Positions 1 through 13,199 of a stretch of DNA of 64,000 nucleotides are shown here, piece after piece; within the stretch, counting starts at the first letter, position 1, and the number at the start of each line of letters is the position of its first letter. The stretch covers positions 42,523,631 through 42,587,630 of the forward strand of contig NC_092568.1 of the NCBI RefSeq assembly GCF_037975245.1, in the 5' to 3' direction. This DNA is from Apostichopus japonicus (Eukaryota; Echinodermata; Holothuroidea; Aspidochirotida; Stichopodidae). The notes beneath the pieces are model-generated. The model was not told the DNA's origin. It did no database searches and worked only from the letters and a program-made list of their open reading frames with translations. A program made the translations under genes and the position numbers.

Positions 1-205
1 TACAATCCTCAACCCTCAAATGTAAAATCAAAGACCCTTACATCTTAACTCTCCAATCTGGGATGACAAATGAGTGACCCAAGTGAATCGTTTATAACCT
101 CTGAGCTTCACACAATTATGTTAGCATGACAGTTCCATATGTTAGCTATACTATTCCAAAATGTTAGACCAAATTAACTATACAAAATGACATATGTTAG
201 CATGT

Positions 206-2745
206 GGGCCATTCCACACCAAGTGGTCCCAACATGGCAAAATTAGAAAGGGTTATAAGTTGTTTCTCTTTGTGTATAATGTAAAGTAAGAAGGTTAGAC
301 TTTCATAAACTGTTTAAGTTTTCTTCTTCTGATTTCTCAATCTTGGGTTATAGCAATGAGTATCAATCTCAAACTGTAGGCATATTCATGGTGCAATTAT
401 CAAATCATAATTGAAAGTAGAAAAAATCCTTAAATGAAAGGAAAGTCCAATCTTTCTTTTAATGTGGCAGTTAAATGCAGTCTGCTAATTTATCTAATAA
501 CACAATAATAACAAATTTCCTTTATTACTGGTAACACAGATTATGTTAAAAATGCCACACTCTGGCTGTGACTTACGTGACAAAAATAGAAGGGAATGTT
601 TTCCTCCAATGATATATAGTGTGCTAGAGCAAAGTGAGCTACAATTGAAAAGGTAGCTATAAAGGTTGATTTGTAATACCACCACTTTTGATAAATTTAA
701 CAAACTTTAACAAATTTATGGACTCCGGAAATGTGTGACTTACGTGACGTCACGTAAGTCACAAAGGGAAGTGTAACTTACATGACAAGTTAAATCTCAA
801 TACTTTCACCCAGTTTTGATGTCTTTTATACTATAACAGGTTTGTAACACCTTCCTATTTATCAAAGATACATACTCAGTTCTAAAATGCAGGAACAACA
901 TTTATAATGTGAAGTAAAATTGAAAGGTTGCATAAGTGATCGAATTGTAAAAAATGGTTCAAACAGCTCAAACTTAGAACAATATTACTTGTTACCTTAA
1001 AGTCTCATGACGTGTTTGCCAAATTTAAACTTCAACGTTTCCAGCTTACTGCACTGAAAGCTCAGTGAAAATGACACCCTTCTATGCAGTTTCCATATCA
1101 ATTTTCATTATTTTTATTTGTTTATATGTCGATAAACAACAGATTTCTTAAAGAGTCCATAGATTCTACAAACTTCAATCAAAATTTGCAAGCCCTGCCC
1201 GACAGATCATGGGCCAATCAAATCTCTCTGTTTTGTTTACGACCGTTAGGCCTAGGACTACTTTCACTTTCGTGGCTCTCCTGTGGTAGGTTTGTTCTTT
1301 TAAATAGTATCTTTCTTTCATTCTCTTGAATAGTATCATTTTTTCAGTCTTACTGATGTAGCTTCCAAAATTGTATCATTTCCTTCCATTGCAATGAATA
1401 AACAGGTAATTTCAAGAGTTTCCTCCATTAATTGGGTACAAAAGGTGGATGTCACGATAAGAGTATAAGTAAAGTAGGTTACATTTGTGTAATGAACGTG
1501 CTGATATGGGCGGTTGCAGTGATTTTAAAGTAAATCGTTGGCGCCATATGGGCAACAGAAAAGAAATAGTTAAGAAACATTGAATCTGCTTCGGAATTTC
1601 ATGAGCAATCACATATTGAGACTTTAAATTCTTTAAATGTGAATCGCAGTTTACCCCTGAACTGCACAAGGTGCTTCAGGGGGTAAAATTTGTTGAAATA
1701 ATGTTTTCCGGCTAGTAGGAGATTTTATCTACCATAAGAGGCCATTTCCACGTTGTGATGGTGGCAGGCACCATATTAGTAACCTCTCCTGAGTACAGTA
1801 CAGCATCATATTTTACAACAACCCAGTCACCGACCTTAATATGAGAGGTCAGAGCTGGAAGTACAACATTTAAGTAACTGACATTAGTGGATCTCCTTCA
1901 GTATCTAATGCGGTTTTCCACATACACATCTTGCCACCTTCTGCCTTTACCACATGGATTTATATGGATTAATTATTTTAATCCAAATTCCCAAAAGTGA
2001 CTAAAGTATGTGTTACCAAAAAGCTTTAAATTATAACCAAAAATGTAGAAATGCAAATACAATAGAAGTATTCTGTATTAACTAGTCTAGAAAAACTTGT
2101 GTACTCCTAATTAAGAAACTATTTAGCTACTGTAGCAAGATAAACTAAGATATTTCACAAAACTAGTCTATAGTTTATGTACAAGTGAACTTCTAGATTG
2201 TGTTTTTATGTGGGATAGACCCCTCCCCCTTCCCCCAATCTCAATATAATGAACTTGTAAACATGTCCTTAGCCTGTGTTACTTTGTTTCTTTGGAAACT
2301 GTGAGAGGAAACTGATCAGTTTCACACGTGTGACTTACGTGACAATTTTTTGTGACTTACGTGACGTCGCTAATTTGCATACGAATACCGGTATAAAACG
2401 CATATCAATTAACTTTTACCTTGAAGTTATTCCTCAATGTGTCCTTTTCAGATATAAAAGGCAACTTATCAGGTTTCTCTCAATACTTCACAGGATTTAT
2501 TGATTTCCTTCAAAAAGTTGAAATTCTTCATTTCTCTGCGTGACTTACGTGACACAAGTTGAGGGCGCCATAATTTGCAATGGGAAAGCATTAACGTTTT
2601 GGAGTGGTGACAGAATTCATTGTGGGTATTCAAAGTTCAGGAATGATAGGCATATGACTTAACTCTAGACTTGCACTGAACTGGAGATTGAAATTAAGTG
2701 TAAAATCTCTCTCTGATTTGTGACTTACGTGACGTGGAATGGCCC
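206..2745. mobile_element. Putative non-autonomous DNA transposon, 2.54 kb
   Basis: The left end GGGCCATTCCAC (206-217) is the exact inverted copy of the right end GTGGAATGGCCC (2734-2745). The element is flanked on both sides by ATGT (202-205 and 2746-2749), which fits a 4-bp target-site duplication. Inside are repeated copies of the 15-mer TGTGACTTACGTGAC at 567, 734, 2329, 2351 and 2719, a 13-base match at 2541, and a weaker form at 772. The 2719 copy touches the right inverted repeat, as subterminal transposase-binding repeats do in several DNA transposon families. No transposase reading frame is visible, so the copy would be non-autonomous. The superfamily is not assigned; a 4-bp duplication is known in Sola and Ginger types. 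Confidence 0.6.
734..763. other. Perfect 30-bp palindrome
   Basis: TGTGACTTACGTGAC is followed immediately by its exact reverse complement, giving a 30-bp palindrome with no loop. Its centre reads TGACGTCA, the textbook cAMP-response element for CREB/ATF proteins. The half-site is the same 15-mer repeated elsewhere in the 206-2745 element. It may be a transposase or transcription-factor site, or simply a head-to-head pair of subterminal repeats. Confidence 0.8.
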
Positions 2746-3039
2746 ATGTACAAAATCCCATATATTGACTGTTAGCTTCCAAGACAAACTGTGATCACTT
2801 TGTATTGGATGCTAACAATCTTGGCAACATGAGAGACAAAACATTAAAACATAAATAACACTTGGTTATCCTGCTAATGAACAGACAACCTCAGGCAACT
2901 CTACAACTGTTGTCACCCACTGAAAGGTTCTTTCTTACAAGCATAATGAAAAGCAATACATTGAAGACATATATTTCTTACACAAATTTGACTATATCAT
3001 TAACATAAGGAACATCTACATATATGCAACAGTAAATTA

Positions 3040-3290
3040 AAGAGCAATTCATAGCACTAGCAAGGTAACTCACAAACAACAATTCATAACACTGGCAAGG
3101 TAACTCACAGAGAACAGTTCCTAACACTGGTAGGGTAACTAACAGACCCTCAGCACAGAGTATGTGTGGTAAGCATAAGAGGGAGGAGGTGATAGTCTAA
3201 AGAACAGCAACAAGCCCTCACAGAGTATATGTGGTAAGCATTAGAGGAATCAGGGAGGAGGTGATAGGCTAAAGAACAGCAAGATCCCTC
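3040..3290. repeat. Short degenerate tandem repeats
   Basis: About three copies of a ~43-bp unit built on 'aacactggcaaggtaactcacag' run from 3040 to 3145. They are followed by two ~75-bp copies built on 'agagtatgtgtggtaagca' and 'gggaggaggtgatag'. The copies are imperfect. No coding potential is seen. Confidence 0.6.
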
Positions 3291-4678
3291 AAACTTTCAG
3301 CTTTGGCACTCTGTTGACCTCAAGTGACCTTGGGTCACCACCAATTATGATACTTTTCAACAAGATGTTACCCTACTGACATGGACTATTCACAGAAGAT
3401 AGCAAGGGTGTGTGTGTTCTGTTATTGACATCCTCACACTGACTTATAGCTAAACTATTTGCAACCCTCCAGATACCAGTCTAATCTATATTGAAACTTC
3501 ACAATGAAAACATCAAATAACACCCATAAGAAAGACAATGTGTAGGTGTGTAGGTATTTTAACAACTATGTCATCAAAATTCCACAAAACAAACTTATTC
3601 AAATACTACTGCTTTGACCCCAGACTGAGATATGTTGAGTACCTGGACTGCTGTCCTTTTGTTCAAAGCCAAAGCCATTCCCTATTGTTATCTACAGGTA
3701 TACACAACTGATGGAATGCACTTGAATTTGGAAGACTGCATTGTTAGACTCATAATAAATCTCCTTTATATTTGGTACTGCCTAAGGAAAAGAGCCCTTG
3801 AACACCATTAACACCTAAAGCACCTTCTCACATAAACTACAGTGCACTAAGAGTACCTATGTGAGTACCACACATATTTGCGGTTACAAAAGTTACACAC
3901 AAGCTTCCTGAACTGCAAGAAATTTTGGTGAAAGAAGCTGCCAATTGCCTTTCGTCCCCAACGACAGCCTCAAACAAAAAGACGACTACGTTAACATAAC
4001 TTATCAATCCTACAAACCTTATCAGAATCACAGTCCTGTGCAAGCTACTAAATGCTGAAATTCTGTAACATTTTAGTAACATAACTGGTAAATCCTGAGT
4101 CTAGAGGTCTGACTAATGTAATGGTACTGCAAGGCTAATTAAAACCCCTGTCAATGAATCACCTATATATACCACACTGAAAAAAAAGCTCTTTCCCCAA
4201 TATCTCTGGATCCCTAAGGGAAGTAATTTTAGAAAACTATCAAATTGATTATTACAGAAGCATGGAATCGGACAAAGGAGTAAGGTCTAGTCACTGACAA
4301 ATAAACAGTTTACCCTATGGGCATGCTTTCCTAGGACCACAAGAAACCATTTTTTAATTTTGCAAGCATTGCTTTTCTTGAAGTAAACTATTTTCATAAA
4401 AGCTAATATCAATATTACCATATTTAAGGTTCATTTCAGAGGTGACTGAATGCTTGAGGGGACTGACGCCTGCTAGACTTACTCTTTAATTGTGTTGCTC
4501 ATTGGAGCCTAAGGTAGATTTGCTCAGTGTTGAAACAGGCAATGGTCTGCCTCCAAATATAAATCACTTAACCAAAGTTACCCAATCTACAAAGAAATTT
4601 TACTTTAATAGTTTGGAATTGGAGAACACTGAGTGACTCATTGGAAAAGTCAGGGAACTATTAATGAACTTGGTATCT

Positions 4679-6146
4679 GGTGAGCTGACACTGTATGTAC
4701 TGTACCTGTGCATAGGGACTAACACTGTATGTACTGTACCTGTGCATAGGGACTGACAATGTATGTACTGTACCTGTGCATAGGGACTTACACTGTATGT
4801 ACTGTACCTGTGCATAGGGACTGACACTGTATGTATTGTACCTGTGCATAGGGACTGACACTGTATGTACTTTACATGTGCATAGGGACTGACACTGTAT
4901 GTACTGTACCTGTGCATAGGGACTGACACTGTATGTATTGTACCTGTGCATAGGGACTGACACTGTATGTACTTTACATGTGCATAGGGACTGACACTGT
5001 ATGTACTGTACCTGTGCATAGGGACTGACACTGTATGTACTGTACCTGTGCATAGGGACTGACACTGTATGTACTGTACCTGTGCATAGGGACTGACACT
5101 GTATGTACTGTACCTGTGCATAGGGACTGACACTGTATGTACTGTACCTGTGCATAGGGACTGACACTGTATGTACTGTACCTGTGCATAGGGACTGACA
5201 CTGTATGTACTGTACCTGTGCATAGGGACTGACACTGTATGTACTGTACCTGTGCATAGGGACTAACACTGTATGTACTGTACCTGTGCATAGGGACTGA
5301 CACTGTATGTACTGTACCTGTGCATAGGGACTGACACTGTATGTACTGTACCTGTGCATAGGGACTGACACTGTATGTACTGTACCTGTGCATAGGGACT
5401 GACACTGTATGTACTGTACCTGTGCATAGGGACTAACACTGTATGTACTGTACCTGTGCATAGGGACTGACACTGTATGTACTGTACCTGTGCATAGGGA
5501 CTGACACTGTATGTACTTTACCTTTGCATAGGGACTGACACTGTATGTACTGTACCTGTGCATAGGGACTGACACTGTATGTACTGTACCTGTGCATAGG
5601 GACTGACACTGTATGTACTGTACCTGTGCATAGGGACTGACACTGTATGTACTTTACCTTTGCATAGGGACTGACACTGTATGTACTGTACCTGTGCATA
5701 GGGACTGACACTGTATGTACTGTACCTGTGCATAGGGACTGACACTGTATGTACTGTACCTGTGCATAGGGACTGACACTGTATGTACTGTACCTGTGCA
5801 TAGGGACTGACACTGTATGTACTGTACCTGTGCATAGGGACTGACACTGTATGTACTGTACCTGTGCACAGGGACTTACACTGTTTGTACTGTACCTGTG
5901 CATAGGGACTGACACTGTATGTACTTTACCTGTGCATAGGGACTGACACTGTATGTACTGTACCTGTGCATAGGGACTGACACTGTATGTACTGTACCTG
6001 TGCATAGAGACTGACACTGTATGTACTGTACCTGTGCATAGGGACTGACACTGTATGTACTGTACCTGTGCATAGGGACTGACACTGTATGTACTTTACC
6101 TGTGCATAGGGACTGACACTGTATGTACTGTACCTGTGCATAGGGA
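4679..6146. repeat. 34-bp minisatellite, about 43 copies
   Basis: The unit reads approximately CTGACACTGTATGTACTGTA followed by CCTGTGCATAGGGA. Neighbouring starts at 4711 and 4745 give the 34-bp period. Copies are nearly identical, with scattered single-base variants (for example CTTTACC for CTGTACC, and a CACAGGG variant near 5868). No minus-strand frame of the unit contains a stop, so long minus-strand open frames appear; these are artefacts of the repeat. It lies inside the alpha-actinin first intron. Confidence 0.95.
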
Positions 6147-7656
6147 AAGAGCCAAATTGCAGCTCTCAGATTCTAACCTTCAGAAGCCTGGAATGCATTT
6201 AACAAGCTTAAAATACATCCTACAGTAGTTGGCAATAATTTAGTGTCATGTTATAGTTTACAAACTTAGTTCCTATGGCAACCACGGATTATTGATAGTT
6301 GGATATTCATGGAATGAAGTAATTCAGTTGCGAGGATCCTTACCTTCTAAATTAATTTCATTTACTTACAGGGGCTTCCTGCACTAGATATTCACAATTT
6401 TAAACCAGTTGTTTGAACTCTACACAGATTTGTTTACATGGATAAATGCAAACGATCTGAAATACAAACTGCTATTCCTCTAAGTTCCACTTTACCAATC
6501 TTATTGTAATGGAGCTGAAAAGAGTTTTTCACTACAAATCCAAATTTACACGTTCACAAGCCCTTAAATTGTGAACATAAACAACTGTCATATAAGCAAA
6601 CATTCCAAATCTATCATGTTTTCAAAGAAAAACCAAGAAAAAGATTATGAAAGGAACAATAACCAATATGTCATCACAGAGTGACTGCTCACTATCTAGA
6701 GTCTGGCAAAGTTACCTTCAAAAAAATTCTGAGACCTACATGTTAAGAGGGGCCTTTCAATTGGTAGTGCAGAATATTGTCACATGTTTTGAATCGTTCA
6801 GGCAGTCCCACTCTACTTTCAGAGTACTGTCACAAATTGGAAACACAATTAAATCCTGTACATTGGAAACAAGATTGAGCCAGTGGTAAGTGAGTTTTAA
6901 TCGACTATACAAGTGTTTGTGGCAAGCTAACACAAGATGTCTCATATTGCCAGTGGCACACATATCAGTGAGTGTTGACCATAACCTCCCGGATTCAGGA
7001 CCTGCTGTGGAACGTTCATCAGGTTACTGAATTACATTAGTTCTAAATACACTCCATTGTATAGAGTGTGTTGTACATTGATTGCTTGGTTCCTGGCAGT
7101 GATAGCCTTGAATTAAAGCAAGGAAATCATTTAGTATTGGAGTAATAGTGTACTTTTGGTAAGGGTCAAACAAAATCAGTCTATGCAAGATGATCCTCTC
7201 TCCCTATCTTTCAAAAATTAAAATTATTCATTGCATGCCATCACTGTCAAGCTCATGTTTCTGTCAGGTGGTGACTCCTCTGTGCCCAATACAAAGACAA
7301 GTTTTAAATTTGGAAAATAATTTACAGTACACATTGTCAGATCAAGGTCTGGTTAGGTCAAACCATCCCCAACTTTTCTTGGCATTATAAAATACAAAGT
7401 CAGACCTATCATTCCTTTAGTATTGTAATTTGACAGCCTAAACAATACTGCGGTAACAGTACTTTCTGATAATGACAGCACAAGTAAATATTTACTTACA
7501 ATCGTCTAAGAATTTCTGTTAACTAAGGAAGGGTTTGCTTGATCGGTTGCTTACTGTTTAACCTGCTAATGATGATAAAATAGAATTCGTTTGTTAACAC
7601 AAAAACCTTTTGCCCCAGATTGAGAATCATACTCAACATAGATGTTATTGGACACA

Positions 7657-7670
7657 CCCCCCCCCCCCCC
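7657..7670 (+). repeat. Poly-C run (14 C)
   Basis: An uninterrupted run of 14 cytosines follows 'gacaca'. It is a length-unstable homopolymer and a likely site of sequencing or assembly uncertainty. Confidence 0.9.
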
Positions 7671-8039
7671 GATCCATCAATTGATCTAACCCCTTTCATG
7701 CTATGAAGAAGTTATACTTTTGGAGATTAGGACCGGGCGTAAACCCCATTATGACCAATTGGAGATGATAAATGCAGTAGCGGTTGACAAAGTGTTCGAA
7801 GATACCAAATTGCACTAGGCTCTAGCCATGTTCGCGGGTGGTGTCTTGGAGGTAAAATCAATTTCTCTTAATGAAGTGAAGAGAATTTACCATCTACACT
7901 TTCAAGTACAAATATCGCTGGCAAAAGCGGGGATTAGGTCAGCAGAGATGATAAATTGCTTACGTTAAAGTTGGAAACATGTGTTCATCAACGTAAACGA
8001 ACAACCAGAATGCAAAAATGCATTGTGGTTTCGGTGATG

Positions 8040-8480
8040 TAACATGAGCAGTTTTCTTCATGAATCTGATGTAACATATAGTGAGGGTGTACATGTTTAC
8101 AAGGGTTTCACGATTTGACCTCTGATGACCCCATATGACCATTGAACTCCCCAAAAAACAATAGGCTTCTTTAACTCAATGTGGTGCTTCTGCACACTAA
8201 ATTAAAGGTCTGCCCAAGCTTCCAGTATTGAGATATCGTGTTTTCAAGGTTTTCACAATTTGACCCCTGGTGACCCAAAATGACCTTTGACCTCCACCAA
8301 AAACAAAAGGCTTCTAGTACTCAATGTGATACTTCTACACACTAAATATGAGGTCCTCCCAAGCTTTCCTTCTTGAGATATCGTATTTACAAGGTTTTCA
8401 CAATTTGACCGCTGGTGACCCCAAATGACCTTTGAACTCCACCAAAAACAATAGGCTTCTTGTACTCAAAGTACACACAT
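8040..8480 (+). repeat. Dispersed repeat family, about three tandem units
   Basis: Units of about 145 bp repeat the phrases 'cacaatttgacc', 'tgacctttga.ctccaccaaa' and 'agatatcgt.tt.caaggtttt'. The same phrases recur at 13200-14330, 14810-14900, 24890-25320 and 49930-50230, so this is one dispersed family. No open frame or terminal structure is seen that would name the element class. Confidence 0.7.
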
Positions 8481-9339
8481 ACGCCATCATGAATGCATTG
8501 GTTACGATTATCATCGAATCCAAAAACTGAGAGACAACTTGTCTGATAACTGATAAGAAGAAATAGTGAAAGGAAACTTATAAATTAATAAAAATCTTTT
8601 ACTGTAGCGTACAAAGAATTATTGACCAACAGCAACATCTGTAATTTCCAGCCATATATGCTACTCCTTTAGTATTCCTAGGACTCCTTAAGTATTCCTA
8701 GTACTACTTTAGTGTTCCTTGCTCAACCTGATGCCAGGTGTATTTTGTGAATAATGGACTGATTGGCCTAATATTACTTTTTGCATCTTTGTTGTTCAAC
8801 TCACAGAGAGCCCTGCTCAATGTTTTCTCACTGCTAGGCCAGCTGCGTGCCCATGTCGTATGGTATTGTGGATTGTGCAATGTACATCTCAAGTTTTAAC
8901 AATCATTCTTTGAACACAATCTGTGCTTAATGTGTTTGAATAGAATTTCTCCATATCCACTACTGTTAAATTGAAGTAAAATAATAAGAACAACAAAAAG
9001 AGGAGAAACATGTTGGATATAACAAGTTATTTTGAACTACATCTCGTCATTTGAGTGTGTACTTCTCACAACTACTAACGTTGGCCACCAAGGTCAGTTC
9101 AATACTACTGTACAAGGTCACCTAACTGGTGCACGCATATAAAGGCTGCATAGCCTAATAATAGGCCTAGCTATCCACACTCAAGCACTGGTATATGGCA
9201 TGTGCCGATCGTAGCTGACAATGTCGGTTTTTCCTGGTTTTTCGGTTTTCTTAAGATAAAATATAGTAGCGAAATCCGGTTGGCAAAAAACGAATTCGGT
9301 ACTAAAACTGGTTTCCCATGCAAGCTTAACTGCAACCCA

Positions 9340-9450
9340 GGAACTTTCATGAGAACTGAGCCACAACCCTACAGACCCCCTCCCCACCCCCACCCATCAG
9401 AATTGAAGCTCAGACCCCCTCCCCACTCCCCACCCATCAGAATTGAAGCT
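9340..9450 (+). repeat. C-rich direct duplication
   Basis: Two adjacent copies of about 43 bp share 'cagaccccctccccac' and 'acccatcagaattgaagct'. The stretch is purine-poor on the plus strand. It falls in a 107-codon open frame (9202-9525) that has no recognisable protein features. Confidence 0.7.
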
Positions 9451-10767
9451 CAGAATGCAGGAATGCTAACTTGGGCTATGGATGTCAGAAAGGTTGTTAA
9501 CTTTAGACAGATTTCAGACAACTGAAAAAATGCCAATCCACAGTATCTTTTTTGCAACTGACTTTTGAGTTGCACCGATTGTTGTGGACTGAGTATTAAT
9601 GTCTATTAGTAAGTTGAACACAATGTCATTACTTCCAAAGCACACTCTTCAAGGTCTGTCTCATCAAGTCAGTTTTCCAAGGCATGATGTAATTAAATAC
9701 CCTCCTCAATATACTTACTGGTACACTTTACACAAAACTATATATTGTACAAACTTACATTGTACATGAGAAAACTAACTCAATACTAACTCAATTCACA
9801 GGTTTTGAAAGGAAGAAACATTGCTCCTTATACTGTACACCAATCTTGCATCCATGTGTACTGAAATGGTTCCTTTTAGTAACTCTAGGAGGAAGCTTCA
9901 TTAAGATATTTTATCCTAAAATATGTTAGACAAATAATATAGACAAATGACCATGTACCATCTATTTCAACTTCTTTCCTATCACCAGAATATTTCCTAA
10001 GCAAACAATATAGACCTATATTTATCCTGGCAGTTGATAATTTGAGGATGAGTAAGTGCTGAATCTATAGAAACTACAGGAGACTTTAGTAGATCTTGTT
10101 CAGTGAAGACAAAGGCCTCTCAATCTGACAATCTATTTAAATTGTTCCATCATTGTTGAAGACTGTCCATGGTTACTAGTCTACAGGCAATCAGACAGCC
10201 AATAAATTCAGCCTCCCTCATGTATCACTTTCAACCTATCTATCCTCAGTTATCTGCACCAGGCATTCTTATCTTTCCCTGGAGATAGTTTGGCCAGGTC
10301 CATGTAGAGTTGAACACACAATTGAAAGGTCATCTGGAAGAAAGGTTCATCCTGGGTAGTAACAGAATGTCCAGGGACATAACTGTCATACTAAGTGATA
10401 TTAAATAGTCCATGAGGAGGCGCACTTCTCCACCTTTACAATTCAAACCAGTTAAAGTAAATTCCACCCAGAGATGTACACTGACTGGAGTTAGTGTGGA
10501 GCAAACAAACAATTACTGGAACTTTTGTCTACTTGGTTCAAGCACTGAGATTTGTTACCATATTAACTAGTCCATTGCTACTGTATGATATGAGGGAGGT
10601 GTAAAGTGGTAGGCACAGAATACTCCCCATTTACTTGATTCTTGACTGACTTGATTTGAAATTATTTTTCACCTTAACTACAATTACTACTGTAATGTGT
10701 ACTAATTACAAACTCCCTTTACTACTGTATACATATTTTGTGGTCAATCATTATCCATAAATAGACA

Positions 10768-10915
10768 GTGGCGTCGCCAGACATTGCAATCTTGGGGGCA
10801 CAGGGGGACACAGCACTTATTTAGGGGGACACAATGTTTATTTGTGAATGCCATCCTGGGAGGGTCTAAGCGGCGGGGGTGTCCCCCTCCCCTTTCAGAA
10901 ATTTTTGATTAATTA
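10768..10915. repeat. G/C-run dispersed repeat (copy 1)
   Basis: The sequence opens with 'gtggcgtcgccagacattgc', contains several 'gggggcac/gggggacac' blocks and ends with 'gggggtgtccccctcccc'. This style, a 'gtggcg' end with opposing G and C runs, recurs at 32615-32990. It is probably a fragment of a DNA transposon family; that class assignment is inference. Confidence 0.5.
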
Positions 10916-11236
10916 AGGGTCCAATCAAAGTATTTTACAAACCAAAGATGATAGAGTAAAACCATAGTGTTAACAGAGTATTTCTACCACAGAAGAGGTC
11001 TGACCTTTAATTAGAATCAGAACACAAGTGTCAGTAATTACTGTAAATAGTTTAGAACAGATCAGGTTGAAGGAAGTTTCTGCTGAACTGCATACAAAAA
11101 CTTTATAATGGGCAACTGGAAAATTCACTGGCCAGAATATGTTATCTATTCATCTACTTTCTATCACTCCCTGTTAAGTATCACTTTCTGTCCTAGTGGT
11201 AATTCACTTCTGGGCTTTTATGAGTCCACTCCAGTA

Positions 11237-11303
11237 ATAATTCTCTATGTAATAGCCTCTTACATAGTTATAATTCTCTATGTAATAGCCTCTTACATAG
11301 TTA
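11237..11303. repeat. 33-bp tandem duplication with internal palindrome
   Basis: Two adjacent, nearly perfect copies of a 33-bp unit are present. Each contains CTATGTAA and TTACATAG flanking a short spacer, so each copy can fold into a hairpin. Confidence 0.8.
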
Positions 11304-13199
11304 CACAGGTCTGTATCAAGTGAAAGGACATCTGTTCCCTGTTCTCTAGCTCTAATAATTATTATAATCAGTTTGACCTTTGATATCCCTAACTTATATT
11401 CTGTATAGCTCAACCTGCTTGGAGTACACTATAGTTAACTGGAATATTCAGTACTACAGCTCTGGATATTTATGTCTTCATAATGACCTCCTACAAGGAC
11501 AGACATGAAACTATTCCTAGGTTGTCAAGGTCGTGTGAACTCAGTCTGATCTGATCTGATCTAGTAAAGAATCAAATCTAAACATTCATGAGCACACAAA
11601 CAGCCACCACAAAAATAGGAGGATTGTAAACTAGAGGAATTCCAATTCCTGCACATCTTTAAGGGTGATTCATGAGGGTAAGGAAGCTTTCATCTCAGGT
11701 GACAGACAAACATGCTCAATCAGAGAATATGGAGATTCCAACTGAACATGGGGCACTTGGTAGCCATGGTGATAAACAGGTGATGTGGCACTGGAAGGTA
11801 GTCAGTCCTGCATAATGAGCTACAATGGCGGAATGGCCCAATGAATAAAGACAGTTCTAGGTGCATAACATCAAATTAAAAGTTCACATTGTCTTAACAC
11901 CCATGCAGTCTCAACACAAACAGTTGAACTGGATCTTTGAGTTTTAGGTATGTATACATGCATTAGATGTTAACAAATTGAAGTTGGATGTTCAAAAGCG
12001 ACATGAACATTTAGCATCTATAGAGATGTACTGTACTTGTATACAAGCTGACTATCATATAAAATGTCACTTTGCAGATCTATGCAAAACAAATCAATCA
12101 GACATAATTTCCATGACAACGAAGCTACTGTTAGGCAATGTTTTGGATATTCCCTAAATTGGAAAAATCCAATAATGTGTGCATGAATGCCAAAATACCA
12201 TTTTGTGATGTATTGTAACATAAAACATGTAAGAAAAGAATATTATTTCAATGTATAAGTGGTAGCTTGGTGTCAGCATTAACTGGTAGTAGTGTTATAC
12301 ATCTATTGTTTTATGTTAGTAGGTTACAATTACTCTTTAAGAAATGTCGACCAAGATATGAACCTGGGCACAAAAACTCAACTAGTCTACCAAACTATTG
12401 TTCCACTCTCAACCAAGCTGCCTTGGTTAATATATTAGTATTACTTGGAGCCACAATCCCCTAAGGCAGCCTCTAATACAACCACTATCTCATGGCTGTT
12501 AGTGCTGCTTTGTGGTTAGTTTAAATACTAAAGAGGATTTTGAAGGTAGGTACCTAATATGCAGACTGACACATACCAAACTGATACTGTGGGACCATTG
12601 TGGTACTTCAAAACAAGATAAGCTCTGGATTCTAGTTAGTTGAAATTACTCTGAAGCAATCATGTAGATCTGCTCTTTTGTGAGGATGATGAAAGAATAT
12701 GCTCATTGCAGTCTCACAATACTACAACCCTACATGGGTAGCATACCAGGCATACATCATGTATATGTACAACTGTGTGGGTTTGTTTACCAGATCAGTA
12801 GAGTTCTAGCTCCATGGGAAATGCACACATGTAGAGTTTACTGTACTTAATCATATTGCACAAAAAGGGCTTAATACTACACAAATTTGCATATTAATGT
12901 GACTATGGATTTTCTGTAATGCATAAATTCTTTGTTGAATGACAAAACCAGAAAGCCAGTGGCCTAAATGATTCCTTGCCAATCGAGATTATAATCCCAA
13001 GCTTTCATCATTGTTGATTAAACTGATCAGCAAGGTTCTTTCCCTGACTGTGGGCCTACCTACTAAATATGTTAACTTGCCATGTTTAAAAGCTATTTTC
13101 AGCAAAAATAAACTCAAGCCCAGCTCCCTAACAAATGTGCATAACATCACATTGAACATACAATAACCATGTACCATCTATCTACCAACACCTTCACAC

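Noticed and set aside
4600-6141. Several minus-strand open frames of 70-304 codons with a 34-residue period
   Set aside because: They arise because the 34-bp unit has no stop in the minus-strand frames. They overlap each other in different frames, and no splice or start context supports them.
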